Source of the DNA: Miscanthus floridulus
Lineage: Eukaryota; Streptophyta; Magnoliopsida; Poales; Poaceae
NCBI RefSeq assembly: GCF_019320115.1
Contig: NC_089598.1
Location: forward strand, 80,682,059-80,746,058
Reading direction: 5' to 3'
DNA: 64,000 nucleotides
Positions 35,307-47,369 of this stretch are shown here, in pieces. Position 1 is the first letter of the stretch. Each line of letters opens with the position of its first letter. Position numbers and translations under genes: made by a program. The notes beneath the pieces were generated by a model. It saw nothing but the letters and a program-made list of their open reading frames with translations, was not told the origin of the DNA and did not search any database.

Positions 35307-37980
35307 ATGGTCATCATCTCCGGCTCCATGGCTACGCCCAACGGCCTCACGTTCACCGTCGACCAGATCACCTGGACTACTGGCGCCGACGACTCCATCG
35401 CCAAGGCCATGGAGGAGGCGTGGATCCAACCTGCGCCGACGACTACTTCACCTGCATCGGCTACGGCTCTGACCACGGTGAACATGGCTCCGACCACGGT
35501 GAACACGGCTCCGACCACGGTAAACACGGCTCCGACCACGATGAATCTGGCTCCGACCATGGTACATCTGGCTCCGACCACGCCTACAGCCACGCCGACA
35601 ACCCGTCATCCACTTCCCCGCTATAGAGGAAAGCAGATCGACAACACCGACCTGCTCGACTCCATCGATCGGGTCGGCATCAAACTCACTGAAACCCTAG
35701 CTCTGGTAAGTACGGTTCAAAGCCAACCTAATGAGCAGGTAATAGCTCCCCACAATAGATCTATCCGACCAGCTCGGACCAGTCGTCCTGCGCGACTTGG
35801 AACAGATCTCGTGGTCGTATCTACTCCTGAGGGGCGCTTCGCTCGTCGCCAGCCAGCCTTCGCGATGAGTCTTTGACTCTGCGAGTACGAAGTCCCGATG
35901 GGGAACCACCAGGTCCAGCCCTACGGCCTGCAAAACGCTGCCTCCTGCTACGCGGGCAATCTACGACGCCGCTCGGATCTATGTCCTATACACCGATCTC
36001 AGCCGAAGCCATGCAACATCGTCAACATGGTCCGAATTGAAGATTATCAAGAAGGATCTGTCCACACGGTCCGAGAGGGCGACTCTAGCTCCTCATTCGG
36101 CATCGCATCCAATGCATCTGTCCACACCAAGCTTTAGCATCACGAAGATGAAGGCGTCAAATACGATCTGGATCTGCCAGACCATGCCCCGGGTTTCCCC
36201 CAATTTCTGTCTTTCCCACCAAGACGAGGGGATTTGATCCATGTTGTCAGCAATGACGAGCCGCCAGCAGTCGGCAAAACAGAACAAGAAAAGACTGCAC
36301 GCGAAGCACGCAATATTGACCGGTTTAATTGCCGGCAAATCGAAGCTGAAGCAGACCAGGAGGCACGACGCATAAGGGTCCAACCACGTGACCTCAATAA
36401 TGCTTTCGACAGGGTGGGGGACAAACAAGTCTTCAAGACCCCAAGCGCCAACGTAGCCGTCACCATGGCGACAATGCAGCGGCTGCCCAACACTCCCGAG
36501 ACCCAAGCAGTCCGTGATGACATACAAGCTTATCTAACGGCTGCTATGGCTCAGACCGCAGAGATGAATCAAGCCCGGGCTCCATCCGTTTCAATTGAAT
36601 CAAGCCACAGCCGCCAATACTCAAGTCGCTCACAGCCGCTCAACCGATGCGGCTCGCACAACAACGACCCGTCGGACAACCGTCAAGGCGGAAACGGTGG
36701 TCATGATGGCGGTCGGGTCGAAAACCGCCGTCGGGAGGATAACCGCCACGACGTTTGAGGTGACAACCGCCGAGATAACCGCGACGATCGCCGTGATAAC
36801 CACGGTCGCAGGGCTAATCCAGATGGCAATCGAGATCGCCGCGATGGCAATAACGATCTCCGCCATTACCTCGGTGGACGTGATCTGCGTGCTCGTATCA
36901 ACTAGAGAGCCAACGATCGTGCATCCCATGAAAGCTATCGCAGTATGGAGTATGACACCGCCCACGGTCCGCCGGGTCTGAAGCAGTTCACTCCACACCT
37001 TCGCCAAGTCATATGGCCCAAGAATTTCAAGCTCGAGAAACTTCAGAAGTACGACGACAAGGAAAACCCCGAATTATGGGTCATGCTCTACGAAACTGCG
37101 TGCTGATCAGCTATGGCTGACGAGCACGTCATGTCTAACTACTTCCCAGTCGCTGTTGGTCATGCAGGTCACCAATGGCTGGTTAGCTTGCCGCCGAACT
37201 ATTTTGACTCTTGGCAGGAGCTCAAGCAGGCCTTCATCAACAATTTCATCGCTACTTGTGAACAACCCGGCAACAAGTACGATCTGCAACGGATCCGAGA
37301 TCGGAAAGACGAACCATTGCGCGAGTACATTCGGCGTTTCTCGGAGATGCGCATCAAGGTCCCATCAATCTCCGATAATGAAGCAATCGAGGCTTTCGTC
37401 ACCGGCCTCCGCTTCCACGACGCCCTAAGAGACAAGCTCCTCCGGAAGAGACCTGAATCAGTCACAGCGCTTTTGGCCACCGCTAAGAAATACGCAGACG
37501 TTGACGACGCTAAAAAGATAATCGTTGAAGAAGCAGCAAGGGTTCCACGCTCCGACCACCCTCCACACCATGACGATTACCGCGGCAATCGTGGTTGGAA
37601 CGACAATTTTGACCGCCGCAACCAGCGCAACGACTCCCGCGACCACCGTGACCAACGTAATCAGTGGCGCAACTGCCGTGACGATTACAGGAGCAAGCAT
37701 GCTCGGGAAGACGACGGCGAGGTCAATACCGTGAAAAAGGGCGGTGGACGTCGTAACTATGAGGACGACTACGCCAAAGCATTGAAGGGGCCCTGCCAGC
37801 TCCATCCTAAATCGAACCACACCATGGAGAACTGCCGCGTCCTCAAGACTATCTACACACATCAACAGGCTTCGGATACGTCCGACAAGCCTAACGACGT
37901 GGGGGAACAGCACAACAAGGACAACGATGACGACGATGCAGACCCTCGTCATAAATACATCAAGCCGACTGATCATGTGC
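35307..37980 (+). pseudogene. E2 gag
   Basis: The likely start is MVIISGSMATPNG at 35307, not the ATG at 35259, because the codons before it lie in the primer-binding site. The N-terminal part holds a Thr/Pro-rich 21-bp repeat. The capsid lies at about 37110-37500 (WLVSLPPNYFDSWQELKQAF, FIATCEQP, LREYIRRFSEMR, AFVTGLRFHDALRDKLL). An Arg/Asp/Asn-rich stretch follows, then the knuckle CQLHPKSNHTMENC, a C-x2-H-x4-H-x4-C form. Gag builds the particle and binds element RNA. Stops are at 35874, 36135, 36756, 36903 and 37104; all lie in one frame with pol, and the section around 35876-36230 may have a frame change. Confidence 0.85.
35465..35590 (+). repeat. 21-bp minisatellite in gag, six copies
   Basis: Units begin GGCTCYGACCACGGTGAA every 21 bp from 35465. 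It keeps the frame and encodes a seven-residue Ala-Pro-Thr-Thr-Val-Asn-type repeat. Confidence 0.9.
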
Positions 37981-40931
37981 ACACCATCATCGGCGGCAAG
38001 GTGTCCATTGAGACCAAACGAGAACGCAAGCTGCTTGCCCGCGCTTGCTTGAACGTGGCAAACACCGACAACCTTCTCACCGATCCGCGGCTTCCTCCGT
38101 GGTCTCACCGTGAAATCTACTTCAGCAGGAAGGACCAATGGGCCGCCATACCTGAGCCAGGGCGTTTTCCCCTGGTCCTCGATCCTTGTATCAACAAGGT
38201 TCAGTTCGACAGGGTACTGATCGACGGTGGCAGCTCCATTGATATACTGTTCAAAAACAGCCTGCCCGCTCTGAAAATAGCCCAGGCGGACCTGAAGCCG
38301 TACGAGGCACAGTTCTGGGGCGTTCTCCCCGGACAGAGCTCCACACCTCTCGGCCAAATCACGCTACCTGTGCAATTTGGGACTCCGGACCACTTCCGCA
38401 CCGACTACGTCAACTTCATGGTCGCTGACTTCGACGGCACCTACCATGCTATTCTTGGTCGACCGTCGCTCACCAAGTTCATGGCCATACCTCATTACAG
38501 GTATCTGGTGCTCAAGATGCCTACTGAAAAAGGAGTTTTAACCCTCAGGGGCAACGTATACGCAGCTTATACCTGCGAGGACGACAGCTTCAAAATAGCA
38601 GAGGCCCACGACCTCTCTATTCGCATGGCCGAGACCATGCTCGACGCTAAGAAGACCTCGGCCGACCACCTGGAGATCCCAGAGCTCGAGGCTCCGCGCA
38701 AGAACATCAGGTCCAAGGAGCACAAGACGGTCTAGCTGGTCGATGGTGATCCTAGCAAAACGGCCCTCATCGGGGCCAACCTGGATCCCAAATAGGAAGA
38801 CGCGCTCATCAGGTTCTTGAGGGACAAAGTGGATGTGTTTGCATGGAAACCTTCCGACATGCCCGGTGTACCTCGGAACTTGATTGAGCACTCCTTAAAT
38901 GTCAACAGCAAGGCCAAACCAATCAAGCAGAAGCTACGACGGTTCGCTCGCGACAAAAAGGAGGCGATTAGGGTAGAAGTTACATGGCTTTTGGCAGCCA
39001 GATTTATCAAAGAAGTGTATCATCCGGAATGGTTAGCCAACCCGGTTCTTGTATGCAAAAAGAATAATGAATGGAGAATGTGCGTTGATTACACTGACCT
39101 CAACAAACACTGCCCTAAGGACCCCTTCGGCTTACCTCGCATAGACGAGGTCGTAGATTCAACCACCGGTTGCGAGCTGCTTTCCTTTCTCGATTGCTAC
39201 TCTGGTTATCACCAGATCGCTCTCAAAAAGGATGACCAGATCAAGACATCTTTCATCACGCCTTTCGGCGCCTATTGCTACACGACTATGTCGTTCGGGC
39301 TGAAAAACGTCGGAGCTACCTACCAACACGCTATACAGGCCTGCCTCAACGACGAGATAAGAGACGGCCTCGTCGAGGCTTATGTTGACGATGTAGTTGT
39401 CAAAACCAAGGAAGTACGTACCCTTGTTGACAATTTGGAACGCACCTTTGCAGCCCTCAATACATTCCAATGGAAATTAAACCCAAAGAAGTGTATCTTT
39501 GGCGTTCCTTCTGGCATACTGCTCGGCAATGTCGTCAGTTACAACGGCATACGCCCTAACCCAGAGAAAGTCAAAGTTGTCTTAGACATGAAACCTCCAA
39601 AAAAGGTGAAAGATGTCCAGAAGCTTACCGGATGCATGGCCGCTCTAAGCCGTTTCATATCAAGATTAGGAGAAAAAGGGCTACCGTTCTTCAAACTGCT
39701 AAAAGCATCCGAGAAGTTTGAGTGGTCGGAGGAAGCAGACGCTGCTTTCACGCAGCTAAAAGAATACCTCACATCACCCCTGGTACTTACTGCTCCCAGA
39801 GAAGACAAAACTCTCCTACTTTACATTGTGGCAACCGATCGGGTGGTTTCCACTACAATGGTGGTCGAGCGCGATGAGCCGGGCCACGCCTACAAGGTAC
39901 AGCAGCCAATTTATTTCATTAGTGAGGTACTTAACGAATCCAAGACCAGGTACCCACAGATTCAGAAACTGCTCTACGCCATACTGATAACATCCCGAAA
40001 GTTGAGACATTACTTCAACGGATATCGTGTGGTGGTCATGACCGAGTATCCTTTGGGGGACATCATTCGCAATAAGGATGCAAACGGACGCATCGTCAAA
40101 TGGGCAATGGAGCTATGCCCCTTTTCCTTGGAATTTGCAAGCCGAACTACAATCAAGTCTCAGGCACTCGTCGATTTCATCGTCGAGTGGACAGACTTAA
40201 GCACTCCTGCCTCCCCAGGATCCGACGAATATTGGACGATGTACTTCGACGGTTCTCTCAACATTGACGGTGCGGGAGCAGGAGTTCTTTTTGTGTCTCC
40301 ATCCAAGGAGCAGCTCCGGTACATCCTCAGGATTTATTTCCCAGCATCTAATAACGCCGCCGAGTATGAAGCGTGCCTGCATGGTTTACGCATTGCGGTT
40401 GAGCTTGGTGTTAAACGTCTCTATGTCTACGGAGACTCGGCTCTGGTCATCAACCAACTCAATAAGGACTGGGACACGACCAGCGAGAAGATGGACGCAT
40501 ACTGCAAATCGATAAGAAAGCTAGAAGGCAGGTTCTATGGCATTGAGTACATACATGTGGTCCGGGACAAGAACCAGGCAGCGGATGCGTTGTCAAAGTT
40601 AGGATCATCCCGAGCCAAAATCCCACATGGTGTATTCATCCAAGACCTGCTCACGCCTTCTATTGAAGACGAAGATTCAACGATCGACAAAGCTTCAGAC
40701 CAGCAATTAGTGGCTACGGTTCCGGCAACAAGCACAATCGAGCCGCTTCCGACCACTCATGAGCCAGACTGGAGGACACCTTTCATCAAGTACTTAACAG
40801 ATGGTAGCGGTTACACTGATCGAACAGAAAACGAACGACTGATGCGTCGCAGTAAGCCGTATCTGCTCGTCAATGGCAAGTTATGGCGCAAAAACGCAAA
40901 GGAGGAAATCTTAATGAAGTGTATAACCTAG
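37981..40931 (+). pseudogene. E2 protease, reverse transcriptase and two RNase H domains
   Basis: Protease: LIDGGSSIDIL (about 38219-38250) and ILGRPSL (38452-38472). [45 protein letters not shown] and the catalytic YVDD (39381-39392). A first RNase H lies at about 39700-40200, degraded at its acidic sites as in other Tat elements. The second, archaeal-type RNase H is at 40230-40610 with all four acidic positions: YFDGS, AAEYEA, YGDSA and ADALSK. The frame is the same as gag. Stops are TAG at 38733, 38793 and 40929. The second RNase H is a hallmark of the Tat lineage. Confidence 0.93.
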
Positions 40932-42008
40932 GAGGAAGGCCAGCATCTCCTAGACCAAATCCACTCTGGCTCCTATGGCAACCACGCGGCCTCAAGAACA
41001 CTGGTCGGTAAGGCTTTCCGAGCAGGGTTCTATTGGCTGTCAGCAGTAGCCGACGCAGAGAAGCTAGTCCGCCGCTGTGAGGGTTGTCAGTTCTTCTCCA
41101 AGAGAATCCATGTACCAGCACATGAGATCCAGACGATTCCAGCCTCTTGGCCCTTTGCATGCTGGGGACTGGACATGATCGGGCCTTTCAAACCGGCTCC
41201 TAGGAAATTTACATGCATCTTCGTGCTAATTGATAAATTTTCTAAGTGGATAGAATACATGCCTCTGGTACAGGCATCCTCAGAGAAAGCTGTCACGTTC
41301 CTAGACCAGGTCATCCACCATTTCGGCGTGCCCAACAGCATCATTACTGATCTGGGCACTCAGTTCACCGGGAACGCTTTTTGGGACTTCTGCGATGAAA
41401 GGAGCATAGTTGTAAAATACGTCTTGGTGGCGCACCCTAGAGCTAATGGACAAGTCGAGCGGGCAAATGGCATGATCTTGGACGCATTGAAGAAGAGGAT
41501 GTACAGAGAAAATGATAAAGCTCCTGGAAGATGGCTTAAGGAGTTACCAGCCGTGGTCTGGGGCCTCTAGACTCAGCCCAGTCGTAACACCGGCGTCTCA
41601 CCATACTTTATGGTTTACGGCGCTGAGGCAGTCCTCCCACCAGATATAGCTTTTAGATCAGCATGGGTAGAGAACTACGACGAGGGCAAGGTCAATGAAG
41701 TACGGGAGCTAGAAGTCAACAGCGCAGAGGAGAAAAGGCTCGATTCTTGTGTGCGCACGGCCAAATACCTTGCTGTTTTGCGCAGGTACTACAATAGGAA
41801 CGTTAAAGAGCGTTTCTTCGTGGTCAGGGACTTAGTCCTGAAGTGGAAGACGAACCAGGCTGGTGTCCACAAACTCGCAACCCCATGGGAGGGACCCTTC
41901 ATGATCAAGGAAGTCACACGTCCAACGTCTTACAGGTTAGCTCACCTGGATGGCACGGACGTATCAAACTCGTGGCACATCGACAAGCTTAGACGTTTCT
42001 ATGCTTAA
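40932..42008 (+). pseudogene. E2 integrase
   Basis: HHCC zinc finger: HSGSYGNH ... CEGC (about 40960-41090). Catalytic D, D and E are in LIDKFSKW, ITDLGTQF and GQVERANG. The C-terminal part has LATPWEGPFMIKEV and ends WHIDKLRRFYA with TAA at 42006. No chromodomain, as expected for the Tat lineage. It inserts element cDNA into chromosomes. A TAG at 41568 (after VVWGL) is the only break in the catalytic core; otherwise this copy is well kept. Confidence 0.92.
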
Positions 42009-42049
42009 CTACTGAGATATGTACTCTACTTGTATTTTCGATTTACTTT

Positions 42050-42055
42050 AATAAA
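42050..42055 (+). terminator. Possible poly(A) signal after pol
   Basis: AATAAA, 42 bp after the pol stop. Position is suggestive; use is not shown. Confidence 0.35.
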
Positions 42056-42381
42056 GCAATTATGATTTCTCCGACCACTCTAATGTGTCACTCCGAATTT
42101 TATGGCTATTCTAGCTTAGCCAGTACAAGCCGACCACCACTCCTTCTACGGTTTTCGGAGCAGGCCCTGTCTCCGGTTCCTCCCAACACGTGCACAGGAT
42201 CCGCTCTCTACGTTGCGGGTGATCGGCAGGTCCCCCCTGGTTTGACTTGTCTGCGTCCACGTGTGCACAGGTCATAATACCTCACACTCCGACCACATGC
42301 CAAACTAGGGCCGCACAAACTTTTCGGGATGACGTGTCGAGCAAAACGGTACAACTAAACAGAACGTTAACACGTTCCCAC
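42056..42381. other. Spacer between pol and the antisense gene
   Basis: No coding sequence. It separates two convergent genes and would hold both 3' ends. Confidence 0.6.
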
Positions 42382-45300
42382 TTAGTTACACCAACAAAAA
42401 ATTTTAAGCTTAAATACGTTTTGTATAAAGCAAACGAGCTTATAATGATATACAGTTATGTTATTACAAGCTTGCCTGAAGAGGCCCCAGTTTACAATAA
42501 CAGAACTATGTCCTCCTTCTACAGCTCTAAGCCTATTACATTGGCTAGTCGGGGCGCATGGCATTTGCTGCTCACCGCCTCTGATACCCTGCTCGAGTCT
42601 TGGGGACTCTTGAGCTGGTCGAGCTGAAGGGGATGGCCCCGCCGGTGCCTGGCTGGTCGAGACCGCAGGCTTCGTTGGTTGGCTTGTAGATGATGGCATT
42701 TCTAGCTGGCTTGTCGATGGCATACCCTGTACAGGTGCTGTCCCACCTCCACACAGGTTAATATCGCCAATTATCTTTGACGACAAGTCTGGGTCTATCT
42801 CCTTCGGGTACCCAGCCTCCAGGCGTTTGAGATCGATCAGGGGGTAGTGAGCACGCACCATGCTTAGCACATGGGCACCCGTGTACTCACCCGCCTCCTT
42901 CACGAATTCTTGGAACCATCCCCATGCTTGTCTGCATCTCTCGACCAGTCCAAGCTAGGACGTCCTTAGCTCTTCCTCTGTGAGCGCCGGATCGATAAGG
43001 TCGAGGACGGGCACAATACCAGTTGCCATTTCTTGGCACCGCTTGTTCCACGTGTCCCGCTCCTCGGTGGCCTTGAGGCATCGTGCCTTCCAGTCATCAC
43101 GCTCCTTGATCATGGCCTCTAGGTGCCTCTTGGCATTGACTTTCAAAACTGAACGCAGTATAAGACATCAAACGTGATGACACGACAAGGCAAGGTGGGC
43201 AATAGAATGAGAGAGGTGATCTGGAATGCTTACTTTTCAGGTCCTCCTTCATTCTGGTAGTGTGGTCTTGGAGTTTAGACTGGCTGCGTGCCAGTTTCTC
43301 ATTGTCCTCCTTCAGGCGACCACATTCTGCGGTCACACGGCTATTTTCCCCCTGGAGGCGGGTCATTTCAGCTTCTAAACCTGAATTACAGCTGTTACTG
43401 CCGAGAACACAATAACACAAGTCTTGTACTTGCTATGATACAGTGAAAACTTACTTGTTCTCTCCCGCTCTTTGTTATTGAGCTGGCCGACCAGGTTTTG
43501 GTTCTGTGCTTCTCGGTCTGTCCTCTCCTGGTCGGTGGCTTCAAGTTGGCGCCGTAAGCGTTCCACTTCAGCCGTCAGCTCTTTATTGGTCGCCGTGATT
43601 CCTTCTATCTGGTCGAAGCACCTTTTTCGGTATCTTGCAGTTTTCATCAAGTCCTGCATACAGACAAGCTACGTCAGACAGTTCGACTACACAAAAGGGT
43701 CAAGGACTCAAGCCAAATATACCTGGACTTCTGTCACCAGACGCTTGGCCGCCCGTTCGACCCTTAAGGTCTCTTCAACCTCTGGGATTTCCTCGTGCAT
43801 GACCCATTCGTTGTTTCGATAGCGCGACACATATACATGTTGTCGCCTATCTTAGGGACGGCCCAGGACCTCTTCCACTTCTTCTTCTTCAGCCTCCTGT
43901 TCGGGAGGCGGCGCTGGTCTGGAGTTTGCAGACTCCACGACCACCAGGGTTTTCCCATGAGCCGTCGCGTCGGCAAAAACGTTCTGGGCCACTTCTGGCT
44001 ACTGCTCCTCGGCTAGATCCAGCTCCCTTGGCGCCATGGTATCCGCCTCAGCAGGGTTCGTGCTCGGAGCACTTGTACTCTACTCGGTTGTCTTCTTGAC
44101 CAGCTGCTCGGGCTCTGGCATCTGGTCATCCGCCTGCTGAGGCCCAGGCGGAGTCCTTGCTATGGGCTCCTCCATGGCTAGCTATTGGGCAGTTTGACTC
44201 GCCGTTATTGGCGAAGATGTGCCGCACCCAGCTAGCTGGTCGGGGCTCTCGGTGGATGCCGATCTAATGCATCAGAGACAAATTCAGAAGATAATAGTAT
44301 CCAATGCAAAATGCAAGCTTACATCAAAAATATAGATACTTACAGCTTCGACTTGCGGAATGATGTGGCGAAGGAACGTCTCCTCGACCGCCCCTACTCC
44401 GCTTGCTCGGCAGTTTCCGACGGGACTCTTTCTACCTCCAGTACAGGCGTCGGGGTATGATGCTTGACGTTTCCTTCGTCTGTCCTCTGTGTTGCAGTGG
44501 TCGATGCTGTGACCACTGCTGGCCCAGAGGAGCCACCCTGCTCCGTCGGTCCCACCTGCCTTCTCCTCTTTCGGGGGACGAGCCGGAAGATGTCCGCATC
44601 CTCTGCTTCGTCGTCCGACAGGGGGAAGATGGCTTGGCATCGTTTGCTAGCAGCCGGACGCTTGCCAGCGGCTCTGGTCGAGGCGTCCTCTACAGTCTCG
44701 AGTACCGCCCAGTGAACGTCGTCAGTCCTGGCGCTGGTCTGGGCGGCTGGGCCGGTAGCTTGCGGCCATTCTACACCGAGGGGAGGCGACACGAACACTT
44801 CTGCCCGGTCACAACCATTGCACTGAGACACAAAATGAGGGCAAGCGGTTATTTTCTTGCTACAACATGACTCTACAGTTAAAAGGAGGCGTCATTTACC
44901 TTTGGGGGAGGTCGAGCTAGCTTGAAGGCGTGCTCGATGGCGTTCAGCGCGACATAATTGGGATCGGCCAGGTTGAACAGCTCTCCAATCCTGGCCTTGA
45001 TTTCCATCTTGTCGAGCGGCTCTTTCCTGGTCCTTGTTGGATCCGCGCCTCCTTGGTACTCGAAGCCAGGATGAATCCTTTTCTGGCAGGGCTGAATTCT
45101 TCGGCTGATGAAGTTGCTGACCACGCTTGGGCCATCAAGCCTTCCCCATGGGATCATCCCGAGCAGTTCAGCGATCTGCTCCAAGTTCTCGGGCTTCTTC
45201 GACCAGCTATTTTTCTTCTCTGGAATTAGCCCCATGTCGCATAGAGTGATGGTGTTCGGCTCTTCAAGGATGTAGAACCACTTCTTGTACCACTCGTCCA

Positions 45301-45748
45301 ATGAGGTGTTCCAGGGACAGTGCAGGTATTGAGCCTTCATGCCATCATGCAGGTTCAGGTAGACGCCTCCGGTGATCTTCGAGCCACCGCTCCCTTTCTT
45401 CCGAAGACAGAACAGGTGGCAAAAGAGGTCGAAATGGGGCTGGAAGCCACCATACGCCTCGCAGAGATGGATGAAGGTGGAGACGAGAAGAATCGAGTTG
45501 GGATGCAGATTGCAAATCCCAATCTCGTAGTACAAGCAGAGACCCTGAAGGAAAGGGTGCACTGGAATCCCAAAACCCCGTTTGAAGAAATCTTCGAAAA
45601 CCACAATTTCACCTGGTTGTGGATCGGGGAAGCTTTCTCCTTCCGGTGCGCGCCATCCAGCGAGTGCCTTGTTGTGGAGCACCCCCATGGTGATGAGGTC
45701 TTCGATGGTCTGCTCGTTGCTCCGCGATTTCCACCACTCCTTCACCAT
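42382..45748 (-). pseudogene. E2 antisense gene, Transposase_28 family, six exons
   Basis: Predicted exons on the minus strand: 45748-44900, 44822-44344, 44263-43723, 43653-43455, 43380-43234 and 43148-42382. All five introns are GT-AG (GTAAAT, GTAAGT, GTATAT, GTAAGT and GTAAGC donors) and the frame holds through every junction, giving 993 residues. Exon 1 is the conserved domain (FFKRGFGIPVHPFLQGLC, HLCEAYGGFQPHFDLFCHLF, VYLNLHDGMKAQYLHC, SFISRRIQPC-like block). Exon 2 has a basic patch, VPRKRRRQVG. Exon 3 is acidic and Pro-rich. Exons 4-6 are coiled coil with a Ser/Thr/Pro tail. The start may be 36 bp upstream (MARRDA then TAG). Six in-frame stops (TAG at 44394, four in exon 3, TAG at 42955) disable it. 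Function unknown. Confidence 0.82.
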
Positions 45749-46254
45749 GATACCACCTTTCTTCTAGGCGTCTCTCCTCGCCATTACTCTGTCCTTTCTA
45801 GGGGGGTGGATGCGGTGGCGAGGGGATTTGGCGATGTTTATCGGAGGAATAGGGTTTGGCAAGAGGAAGACGAAGGTGGCGGCGGCGAATGACAATGGGG
45901 AACGGTGACAGTAGCTTGCCAGATCTACATTATAAATAACGAAGAGTTCCGTCGTTTCGTCCGCCCGAGTTTCTTGGGAGACGTGCGCACGCGCAGTGGA
46001 CGGTTGTTCACACCACCTCGAGATCTATGCCAATAAACACGCCCCTTCGTTTACAGTGTACGCGCCTCTTCGCTGATAAAGTCAGAGGGCCCACACTGAC
46101 GCACCTCTATATAGGTGCCAAGCGACAATTTGACAGAAAGAGTAAGAGGGCAGAATGCCATGCTATACCTGTTTGCTTTTTTGACCAAGACATGTCAGTT
46201 TGGACTTGATAGAGTACGGCGACAAATAAATACAACAAATAATAGTACAAGCGG
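45749..46254 (-). promoter_or_regulatory. Upstream region of the E2 antisense gene
   Basis: A GC-rich leader (45780-45900) is preceded on the minus strand by GTTATTTATAATG at 45929-45941, an AT-rich box about 185 bp from the ATG that could serve as TATA. On + the same bases read TATAAATA, so direction is not settled. Confidence 0.35.
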
Positions 46255-46492
46255 CACACGCGATAATGGATTGCCCAGACCACTACTATGTTTGGGGATT
46301 GCCCAGACCACTACTGTGTTTGGGGATCGCCTAGACCACTACTGTGCTCGGGGACTGACCGGACCATTCCCTTGCTCGGGGAATACTCCGACCACGGTAA
46401 CTTTTCCAACCATTACCGTACTCAGTAAATGCTATGACCACTGCCGTGCTCGGGGACTCTCCCGACCACTATTCAGAGTTTGCTCTCCTCGA
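46255..46492 (+). repeat. 28-bp repeats with TTGCCCAGACCAC
   Basis: Units begin at 46271, 46299 and 46327, then degenerate to about 46465. Each ends in a GTTTGGGGAT or GTGCTCGGGGACT block that resembles the polypurine tract. Confidence 0.8.
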
Positions 46493-47121
46493 CTACATGT
46501 GATTGGTACTCGCATACAGTTGAGAGACATTTCTTTAGACCTTGCTACAAGGCTCATATTTCACCTTCCAGCAAGCTCGGGGACTACGTCGGTACGATGC
46601 ACCTGCTGGTGCATCTTGTTTTGCCTATGCGGCAATGGGATTTTCTACGTCAGCGGAAATTATTTTGAGACCCTGGCACCACGTGCCTACGTCACCTACT
46701 ACCAGGCTCGGGGACTAAGTGGGCACACTTCACCTTGCGTTGAATGTGTTTCTCTACTCGACCCCTGTGCTTTGAAAAATTGTAAGGATTAATAATATGC
46801 TCGGGGACTGCCCCGACCACTGCTTGAATAATGGTTCTCCTTGGCTACATGTGATTCGTACTCACATACAGTTAAGAGACATTTCTTTAGACCTTGCTAC
46901 AAGGCTCAAATTTCGCCTTCCAGCAAGCTCGGGGACTACGTCGGTACGATGCACCTGCCGGTGCATCTTGTTTTGCCTGTGCGGCAATTTGGTTTTCAAC
47001 TAATCTAGGAATTCTTTTTTAAGACCCTAGCACCACGTGCCTACGTCACCTACTACCAGGCTCGGGGACTAAGTGGGCACACTTCACCTTGCAGTGAATG
47101 TGTTTGTTTTTTGACCCCTAC
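46493..47121 (+). repeat. Direct duplication, about 276 bp, offset 352 bp
   Basis: 46493-46769 and 46845-47121 align through CTACATGTGATT, AGAGACATTTCTTTAGACC, GGACTACGTCGGTACGATGC and CACCACGTGCCTACGTCACC. Each copy has two GCTCGGGGACT blocks. It lies in the tail of E2 before the LTR. Confidence 0.88.
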
Positions 47122-47369
47122 GCTTCTGATGTTCAAGGACGCTAAGCTTCAAGATCACTTACATTTCTTTTCAGAAATACAAGTGGGCACACTTCTCAGG
47201 ACAAGAAATCTTTTTCTTTTTCTTTTTTCTTAAGAGCACCATACATTCTTCGGACAACCTACTTCTCCGGTGATGACGGTGGTCGGAGGCATCAAGGGTT
47301 CAAGCCTCACTTGTCGGAGAAGGTTAAAATGGCGTGTCGCAGCATAATACATGATGCTCGGGGACTAGC
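47122..47369. other. E2 tail and polypurine tract
   Basis: Non-coding. The last bases, ATGCTCGGGGACTAGC, abut the 3' LTR and act as the polypurine tract. Confidence 0.7.

Noticed and set aside
37458..38357. Minus-strand ORF of 299 codons
   Set aside because: A shadow of the open gag-protease frame on +; no domain and a Val-rich composition typical of an antisense frame.
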